In this document: positions 12,401-22,917 of the stretch, in pieces
Layout of the letters: each line of letters opens with the position of its first letter
Position numbering within the stretch: position 1 is the stretch's first letter
Made by a program: the position numbers and the translations under genes
Assembly (NCBI RefSeq): GCF_015706575.1
Contig: NW_024037072.1
Span: forward strand, 28,707,162-28,771,161
Length of the DNA: 64,000 nucleotides
Source of the DNA: Patiria miniata
Taxonomy: Eukaryota; Echinodermata; Asteroidea; Valvatida; Asterinidae
Direction of reading: 5' to 3'
Notes under the pieces: generated by a model
Seen by the model: only the letters and a program-made list of their open reading frames with translations
Told to the model about the DNA's origin: nothing
Database searches by the model: none

Positions 12401-15400
12401 TCCCCTTGTGCGAGTACTCCAAGTAGGCCTACCCCTCGAAAAAACCTCATATTCACCCCAGCACACCCACCTATTCCGCTTCACAATATAACACTGATAG
12501 TTAAGTAGGAAAAATCTGTCAAAACAAAAGTTCATTGATTTTTACGGTGTTTGGAATGATATCATATGCAGAGTTGTTTGGAAAAAAAGCTGTCGGTGAA
12601 GTGACACTAAAAGTGCTAGGCTACATAGGGGACTGACCGGCATTTTCTCTCAGAAACGCCACACCACAATATACAATTTGGTCCTTTCAACGATATACCG
12701 GGTGAGTAAAAAAAAAGCGGTACCCAAACCCCAAAAAATATATTTCATATTTAAAAACATATGTAGCACCAAACAAAATAATGACTGGAACGCCAATTTC
12801 ATAAGCTTCTTTTAGATGAAGAAATTACTGAAATTGCTCCATCCGTTCAAAGAATATCACCGTTTAAACACAATGACCCTAAAACCTCTTTCGTCCAAAA
12901 ATGCGATTTCAAGAATCGTCGTCACAATTGTCTTCAAACATCAGTAGTAGCTTATGAAATTGATTTTCCAGTCATTATTATGTTTGGTGCTACATATTTT
13001 TTAAATATGAATTTTTTTGTCGGTTTTGGGTTCCGTTGTTTTTTTATTCCACCTTAGTATGCGTAGTGGCATGCTTGTTCTTAATTGCTATTATCATGCG
13101 TTAATTTGCATAACGATAAACTCCATTTTTGGCTAAATATTTGGTCTGTTTTCTAATAGGAATTATGGGTAGCTTAATTCGAGTATACATCTTACTTGCG
13201 ATGGAATGCAGGATTAAACATGGCCCTTCTTTTGGCGTGTTTGATGGGGTCGAGCTGAGTTACGAGGCCCGATCCAACAAAACGCGTACCGCAAACCTTC
13301 ATAAGATCTCTGTAGAAGGCCAAGGGTTTGCGGTGGTCATTTTTACAAAGCATCTCCTGCAAATTAAAAATTAAAATTAAAATGGCCTATTTTATGTGCC
13401 AAGAAAATATTGTCGTAACCTGAATTTGAAGCTCACATAGATACCGGCTACCATCAAATATCATCATAATATACCGGTACCTTCATAGACGTTTAATGGC
13501 CGGAAGCTCAAGCTGTCACTGATTAAGAATTTGCGACAACGTACGTGTATGCGCTGTGTTGGTAATACTACCGTTTGTATGGACCTAAACCAATCAGCTT
13601 GTCTTTGAGAAAATCTGCTTAGAAGGATATCGCAAAGTGTTATCGTAAGAACGCAAATAATTCAATGTTTATTCTCGGAGATTATCTTTTAATGTCAAGT
13701 GGAAACAGTACTTACGTTAAACTTTCCTTTAACACAGTTGGCTGACATCTTTTTCCTGACCAACATATGACAATGAAATAACTCACCCTAACGAAATCTG
13801 CTTCGAGGACGATCACAAATGGGACGAAATAGATGAAGACGTGAAACACGGATCCACACTCACGCATCCTGAAACGACGAATAGAACAAACGCTGCAGAA
13901 TGCCAAGCATGAACAAACAACAGTACAGTGTTCATTTGAACACTTGCATCTTCATTTGTGTGTCCCAATCATCGAAATGATCCAAATAGGCCTACATGTA
14001 GTTTCAGTCATAAGGAACGGGGATTTGGAGAAGCTGTAACTCCTCCTGTTCCTTCCTCTGTGCTTCAGGTATTAATTTAATTATAAGTTTTTCTATCAAA
14101 GGAGAACATATTATTTTTTTCCTATTGAAGTAGGCCTATACGTAGTGATTTGCCGAAGCTTGGAAAAAAAGCAGCGCGTAAAAATGTCCTATTTTGATCA
14201 TGAATAACTTTGTCGTTTACCAATGGAATCAAACCTTAATTTCAGATCATGTAAACAGAGCATGGCAAATTTTATGGGGCAAGTTTCATCAGCTTTGTTT
14301 CTTCAGAATCTGCCACTATCGGCTTGGCATCCTCCAATGTCGATACAGCGCTGGAGAGGGTGGCGGAATTAAGGCGCGTGCTGCAGCCGAAGCTTCTGAA
14401 GGAATGCAGGTTCACCCCTGATGTCATTGAACACCTCCACGATCGTTTGGCGCAACACATGATCGAGGAGGTGTGCAATGACATCAGGCGTGATCCTGCA
14501 TTCAGAAGCTTTCGGCCGCAGCACGCGCCGAATTCTGCCACCGACTCCAGCGCTGTATATCGACATTCGGAAAGTGAGTATTTTTCATGTATAGCAGTGT
14601 TGGAGCAAAGGCTTTGACCCTCAAGGCCAAGGCCAAGGCCAAGGCTTTGACCCTCAAGGCCAAGGCCAAGGCCAAGGCTTTGACCCTCAAGGCCAAGGCC
14701 AAGGCCAAGGCTTAACCCTCAAGGCCAAGGCCAAGGCCAAGGCCCTGTTTTATGAAATGACCACTGATATAGAACAAATTATAGTCACATGAGTGACACA
14801 TCATCACGCAAGGGCGGATCCAGAACACAATTTTTTTGGGGGGCAAAGAAAATTTGGTCCCCCCAAAAAATTACGGCTTGGGCTTCGAGGCCCACTTAAG
14901 GGCCCTGAAAAATTGTTGGATTCGAGATGCTCTGTGGTGCGATTTGAGGCAATTTCTGACCATTTTAACCGATGTTTTTTGAGGAAAAGATGGTGGTGTA
15001 CTCATTGCCTGCCTATATTACGACGTCACATTAAAAAAAAATGGTTTCGTGTTTTGTTTTTTTGGGGGGGGGAGGGGCATGGCCCCTTTTGGCCCCCCTG
15101 GATCCGCCCTTATCATCACGAATAGCTCGTTACGAAGAACAACATTTCTTTAATTGCAATCAACATGCTCGCATAGGCCTACACCGTTTTATGACTGCTC
15201 TGTATCTATTAATGTATAAGTTCAGGTCTTCAATATGGTTTAACTAAACAAAATAATGATTTACTTCTATATTGACACACAATTCTCCCAAGTGTAACAA
15301 AAGGGGGATCCAAGAAACTGATTTGGGAAATTTTTATTTGCTGGCCGAACATGGTCAGAAATATCAGCATTATCTAAAACAGATCTCATGCAAATCTTCA

Positions 15401-17013
15401 GCACTTATCAGGGAGACATATACAACCAATCAGATCTATTCCATAGTTATATGCAATTAAAGTGATCATCTCATTAGCCCCACAAGACAGTGTACGGAAT
15501 ATTTTTGCAGCAAATCTACTACAATGGTAACAAAATGTGATGCTACAAAAGTGGAAGTGTGCCCAACTCACAAATCTATAGGGTGCTTCCCTCCTCCATG
15601 GTAATACGATTAAAATGGTAACAGCAAAATTCCGAACAGATTTATCTGGAAAATGCAAAAATCTATGGGCCTTGAAGAGCCTTGACTCCAAATTGCAAGG
15701 CCCTGAACCCTCAAGGCCAAGGCCAAGGCCAAGGCTTTTGCCCTCAAGCCTCGAGGCCAAGGCCAAGGCCCTCAAATCCAGCCTTAAGGCAGCCTTAAGG
15801 CCAAGGCCCAGTATCAAGGCACTACATCACTGATGTATAGTGTTTAAAACTCACCCTCTTGCACAAAGTTGATGAAAATTGCTCCATGCATTGTTTACAT
15901 GATGATGGTTTAATTCCATTGGCAAACAACAGACTTTATTTAGTATCAAAAGGAGGACGTGATTTTTGACACGTAGTATCTTCACGGCAGTGTCAACGTG
16001 ACTTCCCATTAAAACAATGGAAACATTTAGATTTATTGGATGCAAATCAGAAATTACGTACATATCAAGTAGCATGTCATCGAAACATCTATTCTGTTTC
16101 CGAAATCCACCCCAGATACGTTGATGCCCAGAAAAGAACCTGGATTGCAATATAAAAAACGAAACAAAGCAAAACAAAATGACTATCATGGAATGCAATT
16201 CTCATGGGCTACCAACTAGGATTACAAGCTGCTAATTATTTCCAATATTTACATAGGACAGCCCAGACAGGGCTTTGGAGTGCTCTGAAACGTGCACAAC
16301 TAAATCAGGCCCACTTTACTCACAGTTTAGTCAGCAAATTCCTTCAAAAATTCCACTGGGGCAAAGAAAATGTCCTCAGTATTTCACCAACCAAGTTTGC
16401 AGACTCAATTCAATTTTTAAAGGAGAATTTTCTTCAATATTTTTCACATGAGAGGGAAGTCAAGTGATTCCAAAATGGGGCTTAATACTAGACTGGTGCA
16501 TGTCCAACCATGGTCCAACTATTGGGAAAGACTGACCTCTTCTTTCAGTGTCAATAGTATGGTGGCTTTACTATGGAGAAATGTGTAGTAAATTGAGACT
16601 AGTTCCCGCTTCATGCCATATGTTTCTCAAATTCTTTTGGCATGATTGATTGATGCCGTACTGAAGCTGTGTTGGGTTGTTTTAGGTGCCAGTTTATTTT
16701 CTTGTTTTGCATGTTTGCAATACCTTAAGCTTTGGGACTCTCATACACAGTATCGACAGTCCCAAATGTTCGGACTAAGGACAGCCAGTATATATTTGTC
16801 TGATTTAGAAGTCGGGTGATGAATAACCGAGACAGAGATAGTTTCGCACAGGGATCTATATACGTACCCCTTTCTAGGCGATGCAGGAATGTGAGCATAC
16901 TTTTCGTGTAGGTAGTGCAGGTACAGTACACATGCTAAAAATCCACACAAAACGCACATCGTCAGCACTCCAGCTACCCCTACAAGGAGCACAGCAACCA
17001 CAGACATATCCAT
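6286..17013 (-). CDS. CYP46A1: Cytochrome P450, CYP46A1-like (cholesterol 24-hydroxylase family), complete, 13 exons
   Basis: Predicted exons on the minus strand: 17013-16868, 16139-16062, 13868-13787, 13356-13196, 12209-12071, 10811-10698, 10227-9993, 9588-9516, 9179-9098, 8374-8264, 8118-8033, 7592-7526, 6426-6286. All introns are GT-AG, phases agree throughout and the total is 1515 bases, giving 504 residues against 500 in human CYP46A1. In order it shows an N-terminal membrane anchor, the HIP motif, the I-helix oxygen motif AGQETT, the ExxR motif as KETLR, DPDRF (PERF equivalent) and the heme loop FSLGSRSCIG. Collinear similarity to CYP46A1 runs end to end from memory of that sequence. 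The family hydroxylates cholesterol at C24 in the endoplasmic reticulum; in an invertebrate the substrate may be another sterol. No break was seen. It could belong to a sister P450 subfamily rather than CYP46A proper. Confidence 0.9.
7526..7592 (-). CDS. CYP46A1: P450 exon 12: heme-binding cysteine loop
   Basis: The exon encodes PGSYIPFSLGSRSCIGQQFAL. It fits FxxGxRxCxG, with the cysteine as the fifth heme-iron ligand, and is near-identical to human CYP46A1 FSLGHRSCIGQQFAQ. The exon is only 67 bases. Confidence 0.92.
8264..8374 (-). CDS. CYP46A1: P450 exon 10: K-helix ExxR motif
   Basis: The 37-codon exon begins VLKETLRLWPPATVTSRE. The glutamate and arginine of KETLR form the ExxR pair needed for heme-core stability. 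The exon starts and ends in phase 0. Confidence 0.9.
9516..10227 (-). CDS. CYP46A1: P450 exons 7-8: I-helix oxygen-binding region
   Basis: Exon 7 (10227-9993) carries a stretch equivalent to the QRREALKRGEEVPADIL segment of human CYP46A1 and ends in DEFTTFFLAG. The glycine codon is split, and exon 8 (9588-9516) begins QETTANLLSFTLLELG. The spliced AGQETT motif contains the acidic-threonine pair that delivers protons for oxygen activation. Confidence 0.9.
10931..11292. mobile_element. MITE with long inverted ends, copy 1 (P450 intron 5)
   Basis: The element starts GGCCAAAA and runs to an inverted end TTTTTAGCC. The inner parts of the ends (AGTCTCCGGTTTCTGGTATG and its complement) are conserved over about 30 bp. 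A second copy in opposite orientation lies at 26991-27359. Both have GC-rich CGGCGACGCG segments just inside the ends. Non-coding, about 360 bp. Confidence 0.8.
11311..11370 (+). repeat. 60-bp direct repeat, copy 1
   Basis: The segment from GTCTGCCTTGTTCACC to GTGGTGTAGAGCG recurs almost unchanged at 11948-12007. A separate 21-bp word, TTGCTTGAAATGATCGGCTT plus A, occurs at 10902 and 11379, on either side of the MITE. Together these suggest a local duplication within P450 intron 5. Confidence 0.85.
11948..12007 (+). repeat. 60-bp direct repeat, copy 2, next to P450 exon 5
   Basis: Near-identical to 11311-11370; only one or two differences are seen by eye. It ends 63 bp downstream of the donor side of P450 exon 5, so one boundary of the duplicated block lies close to coding sequence. 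Confidence 0.85.
12071..16139 (-). CDS. CYP46A1: P450 exons 2-5: substrate-recognition N-terminal half
   Basis: Exon 2 (16139-16062) continues the hinge with FFSGHQRIW. Exon 3 (13868-13787) carries CGSVFHVFIYFVPFVIV, matching YGPVVRVNVFHKTSVIV. Exon 4 (13356-13196) carries GTRFVGSGLVTQ and RRAMFNPAFHRK, the helix C region with its conserved basic residues. Exon 5 (12209-12071) continues as YLQSLMGQFN and KADGKTEV. The 2.2-kb intron 2 holds a palindrome and a large hAT element with another MITE nested in it. Confidence 0.85.
12698..13055. mobile_element. Foldback-type MITE with about 100-bp inverted ends (P450 intron 4)
   Basis: The left arm (GGGTGAGTAAAA, then TAGCACCAAACAAAATAATG and AATTTCATAAGCT) is mirrored by the right arm (AGCTTATGAAATT, then TATTATGTTTGGTGCTA and TTTTATTCCACC). 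The loop between the arms is about 150 bp with no motif I know. Exact edges are approximate. Confidence 0.75.
14335..14570. repeat. Large imperfect palindrome (hairpin), about 235 bp
   Basis: The left arm carries ATGTCGATACAGCGCTGGAG, GCGCGTGCTGCAGCCGAAGC, GATGTCATTGAACACCTCC and the right arm carries their complements in reverse order, with a central loop of only about 20 bases near 14445-14465. Both strands read open as similar peptides as a direct result of the symmetry. It lies 17 bp left of the target duplication of a large hAT element. Confidence 0.8.
14595..15832. mobile_element. hAT-type non-autonomous element with AAGGCC hexamer arrays at both ends
   Basis: The ends are CAGTGTTGGAGC and GCACTACATCACTG (inverted, imperfect). 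The 8-bp target duplication ATGTATAG is perfect at 14587-14594 and 15833-15840. Just inside each end lie tandem AAGGCC units: a 33-36-bp higher-order repeat with CTTTGACCCTC at 14610-14744, and a looser array at 15697-15825. A smaller hAT MITE (14809-15112) is nested inside. No transposase ORF. It sits in P450 intron 2. Confidence 0.88.
14809..15112. mobile_element. hAT MITE family CAAGGGCGGATCCAG, copy a (nested)
   Basis: Ends are CAAGGGCGGATCCAG and CTGGATCCGCCCTTA, flanked by a perfect 8-bp duplication TCATCACG (14801-14808 and 15113-15120). The 8-bp size is typical of the hAT superfamily. Poly-G and poly-C tracts lie inside the ends. It inserted into the larger AAGGCC element, so it is the younger of the two. 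Confidence 0.92.
16204..16467 (+). other. Open 87-codon stretch of unknown origin in P450 intron 1
   Basis: An 87-codon plus-strand frame with protein-like composition, rich in Gln, Phe and Leu, antisense to the P450 gene. It has no recognised domain and no neighbouring coding exons. It may be a worn piece of a transposable element. I cannot assign a function. Confidence 0.2.
16868..17013 (-). CDS. CYP46A1: P450 exon 1: membrane anchor and hinge
   Basis: The exon starts at the ATG at 17013; a second in-frame ATG lies two codons on, and no stop closes the frame just upstream, so the exact start is a choice. About 27 hydrophobic residues form the endoplasmic-reticulum anchor, followed by HEKYAHIPASPRKG, which matches the YEHIPGPPR hinge of CYP46A1. 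The donor is GGGTACGT. Confidence 0.85.
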
Positions 17014-17202
17014 ACTTTCAATCTTCACTGGATCTGGACAGCGATATGAAGACCCTCGAAATCACCGATACAAGTTCGCTTTTCTATTTCAAGATGGTTG
17101 GAACATACCACGAACCGTACCGGCATTGAGTTTTAACAAATTTATACCGTAGCCAATGTCGTGTCTTGTGTACTTTACTTCCAACGTACATGTAGTGTTT
17201 AC

Positions 17203-17707
17203 CAGGGTGACCGTAAGGTCAGAGCCAAATTCTGCTAAATGCACATCAAAACTCTGTCAGATTTATCAAAAAATCTGCCAAATTCCCCAGAATTACTCGC
17301 AATACACTATAAACACTTAAAATCATATGCAGATTGGTAGTATTGCCTTAATTAGGGTTCAAATTACATTATAAACAATCCATAGTCACATAAAGATGTT
17401 GTGAAATTATTGCGTAAATTTCGGGCAAAACGCAGACAGGCCACGACTAAGTCCGTTTCCCAGTGAACTTTTGCACCTAGCCAACCTGTCTCATTATGCA
17501 AGGGTTTGTTGAAAGGATTGAAACCTTTTTTTTTTTTATGTACCATTTTTTGTTCAAATTTGCTGTTTTTCTGTCAAATTACCATTTTTGCAGAATTCTG
17601 CCAGAAATCTGCAAAAAAATCCATTCTGTCAAATTTTCTGTCACACTCATTTTTTAACAAAAATTCTGTCAGAGTTAGCCGAAAATCGGCTAAAACAGTC
17701 ACCATAG
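17203..17707. mobile_element. Non-autonomous DNA element with GGTGACCG-type ends, copy 1
   Basis: It starts CAGGGTGACCGTAAGG and ends CGGCTAAAACAGTCACC, matching in opposite orientation the element at 52829-53293. The interior repeats words such as AAATTCTG and TCTGTCA. It lies just upstream of the P450 start exon (190 bp). The target duplication is unclear in this copy. Confidence 0.7.
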
Positions 17708-17823
17708 TGTCATGCGCTAAACGTACGTATTTATCTAGCGATCAATACACTTTGTTCATGCTACGGTTCAGAATAAACAAACGTCTGACCTCTTGAATGG
17801 CCACAAATTTCCATGTTGCTTAA

Positions 17824-18354
17824 AGGGAATATACAACATTTGCAAACATCGAAAAATAAAACTACCAAGTTTTTACGAAATACCTTACTAGGATGTTGGT
17901 TAATGACAGTCTCAAGCATCTTGTAAAATTATAGCACTTGGTGTGAAGTCATTTTCAAGAAAATGGTATTTTTGTAAACATTTCCAACGGTGGTCGGCCA
18001 ACCAGCGTTGGAAAAACCTAACTATTTTTCAACTACTGCTCCAAATTTACTATTTTTTCAGTCCAAATTTTGTTAGCTATTGGTTACATGTTCATGATGA
18101 ACGGGTGCAGGCCAGCTAGACCGGTTCCCTTGCCTTACAATTTTCCATCATCTATAAATTGATCCATTTTATCTTTTGTGGAGTCAGGGAACCAGACTAC
18201 TTGAACATTTTTGTTTTTCTTGGTTTTTCCAACCTTTTCGAACACCAAACTTAAAAAATGTCTGTGTAATAATATTTGATCTATTATACTAACCTCTCAA
18301 ATAGTTCATTTCTGAAAATTACAGCAAATTTAAAGCCAATGATGTACATTCCCT
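17824..18354. mobile_element. TTAA-flanked non-autonomous DNA element, copy 1 (piggyBac-like target site)
   Basis: Ends AGGGAATATACA and TGTACATTCCCT are inverted repeats, flanked by TTAA at 17820-17823 and 18355-18358. A second copy in opposite orientation is at 53481-54007. Shared internal marks include TTCCAACGGTGGTCGGCC. The TTAA target is the piggyBac hallmark, but the terminal bases are not the usual CCY. Confidence 0.8.
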
Positions 18355-18361
18355 TTAAATT

Positions 18362-21089
18362 TGTTTTGACAGTGGGCGAAATTAAAGGGGCATTACGGCC
18401 TGAAATCCCTGAACATCTCATGTTCTAAATTGTTTACATTTCCTATTTCAAAATTCTGGTGAAACTAACCTATACCTTTCCCGAAAAAAACGGGCCAAAA
18501 AAACGGACGTGGCGGACATTTGTGGCATTCGCATGCCGTCTCTATTCAATAAACATTAGCCAACGCACAGCACCAACACACACACATGTTGTTTCTTTAT
18601 ACACGTTCGCAGAATGCGAACCACTGAGTAGCAGCACAAGTAGCACTCATAGCTCGATTTTTTCGGAGTCAAATTCGGTGTGACCCCCGAAATTCTTTCT
18701 CGCGACACCCCCCCCCCTCAAAAAACCCCCAAGTTTTTAAAAGATGGTTGTTTATGTGGACGTTAAAATCCTGCTTTTTAAATATTCTTTCCAATTATTA
18801 TAATTTCGTTTAAAATCGCATTTTGTAGCCCATTGGGCGCATTCCAGGCATTAATGTCCCTGTTATGAAACAAACCCCTCATTCTTTTAGACGGTGGATA
18901 TTTATATAGTGACACTTCGTCCTAATTGGAATGAGCCCAATTGAGCTGCAAAACGAGTGAACGAAATGCTGTTCATCGGAAAGAACATTTAAAAGTAGAA
19001 TATAAACATCCAAAAAGTCGGGCTGTTCATGCTAGTTGTGATGATTCCGGCCATAAAGTCTTCGCCTTTTGCGGACGTGTAAGAAACCATATTTGTGCAT
19101 TTGTACTGTGTGTAATTTTGCGACATACACAACGTGCATATCGTACATTGACTAAAAAGACAGGAAAAAACGTATGCGTACTCCGTCGTGTCTGATGTAA
19201 ACAACCGGGAGGCTTTTTTTCCGGTTTTTTTCTTCTCTGGAACATTAAGACATTATAGGTTGGTTTTCTTTCCACCGCACCAGATGTTTGTAATAGGATC
19301 AGTAAACAATCCAAAACATGAACATTTCGTGGGTTTCAGGACGTAGTATATACCCCTTTAAAAAGCTATAGGGAGTTTGATAATATCTGAGCGGCATGAT
19401 GGAGTCCTTAGTTTTGTGACTATCGCAAATGATACCATTTGGGAGACGCTTTAGCGTGGGACCTTTACCTTTGGGGGACACGTGGAATTAGGGAGAATTC
19501 CTCCGCTCCTATTTAGAGACAACCGCAATGTCGCAAAGAGGCTAGATCGATTGCTAATCGTTCACTAGTAAAACTACCGAAATTCATGGGGGTAGGATAA
19601 GGGAAATAGGGGTTGGGGGTCAGGAAAGTTGGATTATTATTTGTGCACAAATCTATGGAAATGTTTCCCTAATGGTATATGTATCGGTTATATTACAAAC
19701 CAAAATAAGAAATGTACATAATATTACACACTCGATGTTAATGTAACGCGAACGTAATCCTGTCAACCGTTACGAAATTGTTAATCTTTTAGCGAATTGG
19801 ACGCACAAATAAACACAACTGCAGAATTTGCAATATCGTGCATTCACCTTCATGCTCTTTGATACAATGTGTTGACAATGAGGTATAATATAATTAGGAC
19901 AAAATATAGACTTACAATGACAACTTAAACATTCAAACGTAAGTGCAGGTGATTGAATGAGAACGCTATTGAATGACAACGAAAAGTTACCAGCAAAATA
20001 AAGCGTACATATGCACTGGATAAAAAAACAAACCCATTGACATGTAAAATTCACGAATTAAATCATCGAAATACAAAATGTGTTGGGCCTATTGACGGGT
20101 GAAAACTAGTGATGTCCTCTGAAGAGCAAACCCATAAGCCCAAATAACTAAGCAATGTATTACGAAAATTACATCGTGAAACTCAGTGAGCCTTTGGTGA
20201 CGGTACACATAACAATGATAACATAGTTAACTGCTGGCTATCAATAATTGTACGAACTATATATAAACTGTGATTCTTAAAAAAAAAAACAACAACAACA
20301 ACAACAACAATTTACACCTTTACATTCCGGAAGCCGATACATTGTACCAACATGTAAATTAAAAGATGTAACAAGCAAGGAATGTGCGCTTCCAGGCTTT
20401 TAAAACTATTTATTTTTAACTTAATGCAATTTTTTATCGATTTCAAATAATCGGGAAAGTTTTAATTTACATTCGTCGAGATTGATAATAATCAGGTTGA
20501 TATAAATATATACAACGTTGTGATGCTGCACTGCGTACAAAATGATGTACAGACAAAAGTATGTTGATTTGTTTTAGGTTCCTGTTCACATCAAAACATT
20601 TGGAATAAATTAGATCCAGATATCCTCAGGTATAAAAACAAAAGATTGTAAATTAGGCTGCCAGTGGCCCTTTAGGCCTTTGAACACAATATTTGGAGTT
20701 AAAATTACATGCGAATAAATAATATGCATGAGGTTTACATTCAAAGCTATTGTGTGACAAGTCGCCTTATTTTTCGGATATCGCACAAGAAATAATGTTT
20801 CAGACTTTAAAACTCAAAGCTTGTTGAAAATAATTCTGTTTCTTATTTGACTAATTTACAATATGTTTTAGTCAATGTTTTCGGAATAAGAAGACCTCAT
20901 TCTCATCTCTTTTTATTTCTTTGGGCACCTGCCGATGAAGTCGCATTATTTGCACTTCAGAAAATTAGGCGTGCTTTCTTGCAGGGTCTGGCAGTTCTCC
21001 CATGTAAGTATAACACAAATCATAAAATGGATATCTGGATGGTGGACATCCTACCGTCATAACTGGGCGACCGTACCATTTGACCCGAA
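18362..21089. other. Intergenic region between P450 and GABA-B genes, nothing assigned
   Basis: AT-rich DNA with poly-C (18708-18718) and an A-rich run followed by CAA units (20280-20310). No exon, RNA gene or paired transposon ends were recognised. Promoter elements of the P450 gene may lie at its left side but none is identifiable by eye. Confidence 0.4.
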
Positions 21090-21592
21090 ATGATGCACCA
21101 GCGCACATGCCAATGTGTGCGTTCGATTACTTCCCCCAGCTTACTCGCGCCTGGCTCCTCGCGTGAATGGTTTCGGGTAAATTTTCGTGCAAGAGATGGA
21201 AAGTTGAACTTTGACATGACACTGAGGCTGCATCCGAATCGACTGTCTAGAGCTAAGTCTAGGTCCACGCCCATAGAAAATACGCAGAGACGCGCTGACA
21301 AGTATAGCCGTAGCTCTGGAAGCCCATTTCGGACACGGCCTGAGGCGCGGTGCCCGCCGGACGTCACGTTGGCAGCCATGTTTATTGCATGGCCTTATGG
21401 GGTACTTACCCAAGTAACCGGCTCGGCGAGTCGGTTACTTGGGCCAGGCTCGAGTAAGCGCGAGAAGTCACGTGAGAGGTCAATCGAACGCTGTCGCGCT
21501 TGCACGGGAAGCGCGGGGAAAGTAATCGAACGCACTCACGGCAACAAAATATTGCCTGCATTACTGCGTTGGCATATGGGGTGGTGCATGAG
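21090..21592. mobile_element. Inverted-repeat element, about 500 bp, with inner hairpin
   Basis: The left side (ATGCACCAGCGCACATGCC, GTGCGTTCGATTACTT) is mirrored on the right (AAGTAATCGAACGCAC, GGCATATGGGGTGGTGCAT). Inside lies a second repeat (from about 21223) shared with 25811-25935, and a sharp hairpin CCAAGTAACCG / CGGTTACTTGG at 21410-21442. The structure is GC-rich compared with its surroundings. Confidence 0.65.
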
Positions 21593-21847
21593 GAGCTGGT
21601 CTACAGTATTCTTGAAGAGGGATGGATGAGATTCCGAAGTCAACACGCGTGATGAACAAAGCAATGAACCAAGATTTACAAACTGTACGACGATAGTTCC
21701 TCAAAGAAATGTGAGACATTTCTCCCGTCGTGTCTAATTACTTCGCTATTATATAGTCTCCTCCTAAATCACACTATAAACTTCCAATGGTAGACGACTC
21801 CATGCCATAGGCTACGTCCAGAAAAGGAGACAATAACTGACGCAACT

Positions 21848-22917
21848 CTATGTACGACTCTGATCTTTTAAAAGATTCTTGACAGCGCCCTCATCCGTCC
21901 TTGCAAAACACAGGAGATGAAGTTCCTTGAGCAATTGCTTCAGCACTGCTTGTTTCTGTAATAATAATAATCCAAACAAACAAAAAGAACATTCTTAATG
22001 TACTGCATATCACACAGTAGTCATGATTTGGTTAATATTACCTTGCTTGCATAACAAAAATCTTCACTTTAAAGGTCAGTCCAAGTTACTTCATTAACAT
22101 CTGGAATGACTAATGACAGTGCGTGCAAAATGCGTGGCAAACAAATCTTGGAGAAAGGACACGCATTTTATAGATGGTTCATATAAATTTGAGTTTAAAT
22201 TATTTCCTGACCCAGTTTAATTCTTAATACAGTCTTCCTGCAAGATTAAAGTGCACTACCAATGTAAAAAAAAAAATGGGCCTTATCGTTTGAAGTCGTT
22301 TTTAATGATTACTCGATTAGCAAGTTACAATGTACCAGGGTAATAAGGACAAAAGAAAATGACAAATTTGGACGCTAAATTTATAGAATGACCTAGATTT
22401 CAACTGACAGACTGCTGAAGATTTAACTTCAGCTCCCAGAATTTTTGGATATCAGATTACCACCATGGTATCATAATTGAATTAATAATATCTAATAATA
22501 ATATTATTAATATCTAATAATATCAACTGCAAATTATTCCGTAAAACAAATACATCATGAATTTAAAATGAAATGCGATATAAATTCATTTGAATACTCA
22601 TTATTGATCTTTGTTTCAAATTGGCATTTTTTTTTAGTGTGAATTTTCTCCTCACGTCATTACGACCAACTAAAATTGACCATTTAATTCATGGAGATAA
22701 TATTGATACTGTACATTATGTTGCGAAAGAAAAGTCGAACAGTGTTTGGACTGTGTCCTTTTACCTTGGTGAGTTTTACGTGCAGTCGTTCCACGCTACT
22801 GATGACATCTGTGCTGGATGGCAGATGTGAGTTAGTTGTCGTAGATCCACCGTATCCCATAGACTGCATCATACTCAGTGTAATGTCTTCCTCGTGCATG
22901 GTCAGCAGAAGATACAC
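21848..22917 (-). CDS. GABBR2-like: GABA-B-like exons 16-17: short cytoplasmic tail with coiled segment
   Basis: Exon 16 (22917-22765) follows the last membrane segment and ends SSVERLHVKLTK. Exon 17 (21955-21848) gives KQAVLKQLLKELHLL and stops at TAG (21850-21848). The leucine spacing across the join suggests a short coiled coil, the dimerisation element of GABA-B receptors, but it is about half the usual length and the long vertebrate tail is absent. Further alternative 3' exons cannot be excluded. Confidence 0.7.

Noticed and set aside
11943-12491. 182-codon plus-strand frame
   Set aside because: It runs antisense across P450 exon 5 and a direct repeat; the minus strand carries the conserved P450 residues and splice sites.
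14324-14617. Frames with peptides such as VIEHLHDRLAQHMIEEV on both strands
   Set aside because: They are mirror products of the palindrome at 14335-14570. A distant transposon protein origin is possible but not shown.
21090-21629. 179-codon plus-strand frame
   Set aside because: It coincides with an inverted-repeat element and is open on both strands because of GC-rich symmetry; no domain seen.
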